Made by a program: the position numbers and the translations under genes. Source: Gallionella sp. (GTDB taxonomy: Bacteria > Pseudomonadota > Gammaproteobacteria > Burkholderiales > Gallionellaceae). Taken from it: a stretch of 64,000 bases of DNA. This document shows, piece after piece, positions 62,906 to 64,000 of this stretch (position 1 is the stretch's first letter; each line of letters opens with the position of its first letter). The notes under the pieces were generated by a model. That model had not been told where the DNA came from and did no database searches. It saw nothing but the letters and a program-made list of their open reading frames with translations. The stretch lies in assembly GCA_023259035.1 (NCBI GenBank), contig JAHFRA010000006.1, positions 1 to 64,000 on the forward strand. Reading direction: 5' to 3'.

Positions 62906-64000
62906 CGAATTCCCACCTTGATTAAATTAAGAAAGTGGTCTGGATATATGCCCAGAGCCACCGTTCCCGCCGCCGTAATCAGTAACGGTATCAGGACTTT
63001 GTAGGGCGCTTCGCTGATCCCCTCATGCCCGTCCGCCGGAGGAGTTCCAAACACAGCCTTATAGACGACCGGTGCGAAGTACGCCGCGTTGAGCAAACTG
63101 CTGGTCAATATCACCCCGAGCAGCATCCAGCTTTTGGTCTCGATAGTGCCAATGGCAAGATTCCACTTGGTGATGAATCCGGCGAACAGCGGCACTCCGA
63201 TAATGCTGAGCGAGCCGATGGCGAAGGCTGCGATCGTCCACGGCATTTTCCGCGCAATTCCGGACATCTCGCTGATGTTGGTCTTGTGCGACGCGACATA
63301 GATCGAGCCGGCGCAGAAAAACAGTGTGATTTTCGTGAAGGCATGATTCACGATGTGAATGATGCCGCCGGTGATCCCGCTGACCGATAGCAGCGCCACC
63401 CCCAGCACGATGTACGAAAGCTGGCTCACCGTGGAATAGGCCAGCCGCATCTTGAGGTTGTCCTGGGTCAGCGCGTAGGCCGACGACGCCAGGATGGTGA
63501 TGGAGGCGATAATGGCCGTGTAGTCACCCAAGTGGAGATTCTGCATCGTCGGAACCCCGAACACGTCAACCACCAGCCTGACGATGCAGAAGGCGCCAAC
63601 CTTGACCACCGCCACGGCGTGGAGCAGCGCGCTTACCGGCGTGGGCGCCACCATTGCGGAGGGAAGCCAGTTGTGCATCGGCATCAGTCCGGCCTTGGCA
63701 AAGCCGTACAGGAACATGAAATACATCACGGTCAGGAGGGTCGGTATCTCCATCCCCGAGAACGTCGTGGCCGTTATCCCGGCGAACATCCCCGCCTTGT
63801 TGAATTCCAGCGTGCCGGTAAGGCAATAGGTCAGGATGATGGCACCCAGAAGTATGCTACTCGATGCGCCTACCAGATAAAGCAGGTACTTGCGCCCCGC
63901 ATCCCAGTCCTTGGCGGCTTCATTGTGAATCACCAGCGGCAAAGTACACAAGCTCAGTATTTCGTAGAAAAAGAACAACGTGAACAGATTCCCCGCAAAG
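62902..64000 (-). CDS. MrpD/NuoM-like antiporter subunit (5' end beyond window)
   Basis: The C-terminal 366 residues of another antiporter-like subunit; the frame stays open to base 64000 (AGNLFTLFFFYEILSLCTLPLV), so the track start (TTG 63978) is artificial. Both key charged residues are present: the Glu in FFFYEILSL and the Lys in YGFAKAGLMPMHNWLPSAMVAPTPVSALLHAVAVVKVGAFCIVRLV. A His/Lys-containing helix follows (IVNHAFTKITLFFCAG). It thus looks catalytically complete, unlike the next gene. It belongs to the same tightly overlapping operon. Confidence 0.88.
   Translation of the reverse strand, partial: FAGNLFTLFFFYEILSLCTLPLVIHNEAAKDWDAGRKYLLYLVGASSSILLGAIILTYCLTGTLEFNKAGMFAGITATTFSGMEIPTLLTVMYFMFLYGFAKAGLMPMHNWLPSAMVAPTPVSALLHAVAVVKVGAFCIVRLVVDVFGVPTMQNLHLGDYTAIIASITILASSAYALTQDNLKMRLAYSTVSQLSYIVLGVALLSVSGITGGIIHIVNHAFTKITLFFCAGSIYVASHKTNISEMSGIARKMPWTIAAFAIGSLSIIGVPLFAGFITKWNLAIGTIETKSWMLLGVILTSSLLNAAYFAPVVYKAVFGTPPADGHEGISEAPYKVLIPLLITAAGTVALGIYPDHFLNLIKVGIR

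Overview
The window reads as an ordinary chromosomal segment of a betaproteobacterium. The gene content (GrpE-DnaK-DnaJ, BamD, MlaA, PgeF/RluD, Nuo, two bacteriohemerythrins, many envelope transport genes) fits a free-living, probably microaerophilic member of the Nitrosomonadales, perhaps Gallionellaceae. That placement is inferred from gene content and style; no rRNA or marker search was possible.

Layout. 0-5.8 kb: the start of a TonB-dependent receptor, a large MASE1-PAS-PAS hybrid kinase with receiver and HPt, a DUF2799-type lipoprotein and an HcaT-like MFS permease. 5.8-10.5 kb: grpE, dnaK and dnaJ, the first two with clear sigma-32 promoters, then a VOC-family protein. 10.7-22.2 kb: an OprC-like copper receptor diverging from a six-gene efflux block (TolC-type channel, MacA-like adaptor, separate MacB-like ATPase and permease, RND adaptor, RND pump). 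22.2-28.9 kb is an accessory stretch: a protein with about 40 hexapeptide repeats, a stand-alone TPR protein, an ABC-2 exporter, a membrane-anchored ClpP-fold protein and an orphan FliA-like sigma factor. 29-34.4 kb (minus strand): chalcone-isomerase-like protein, ATP-grasp-like protein, CrcB fluoride channel with DUF190 partner, HupE, a periplasmic dienelactone-hydrolase-like protein, and a ZIP transporter. 34.4-39.7 kb is core envelope and RNA housekeeping (pgeF, rluD, bamD, NUDIX, mlaA, htpX). 39.8-40.4 kb is a BrnTA toxin-antitoxin pair.

40.5-48.9 kb (minus strand) is a signalling and transport block: a frameshifted NarL-type regulator, TonB receptor, ABC-type periplasmic binding protein and hybrid kinase, preceded by two hemerythrins with a small unknown gene between them, and PstS. 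49.1-54.2 kb (plus strand): cytochrome b561 with two YceI proteins, NUDIX, a small orphan, GST and Amt, ending in a MITE-like insertion. 54.3-57.7 kb: FapA, SPFH protein and NfeD. 57.8-64 kb: the 3' end of a respiratory operon in which nuoM and nuoN are preceded by two MrpD-like antiporter subunits and a small membrane protein; it runs off the window.

Most notable signals: (1) a dispersed hairpin repeat (four good copies between 32.2 and 39.8 kb) whose stems differ between copies but stay base-paired; one copy is read as part of the MlaA signal region and another as an in-frame insert in the ATP-grasp-like protein; (2) a palindromic operator-like motif upstream of two TonB receptor genes, one of them the copper receptor; (3) an insertion with 22-bp inverted ends and a 9-bp target duplication after amt; (4) the MrpD-MrpD-NuoM-NuoN arrangement. 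No rRNA, tRNA, CRISPR array or intact transposase was seen.
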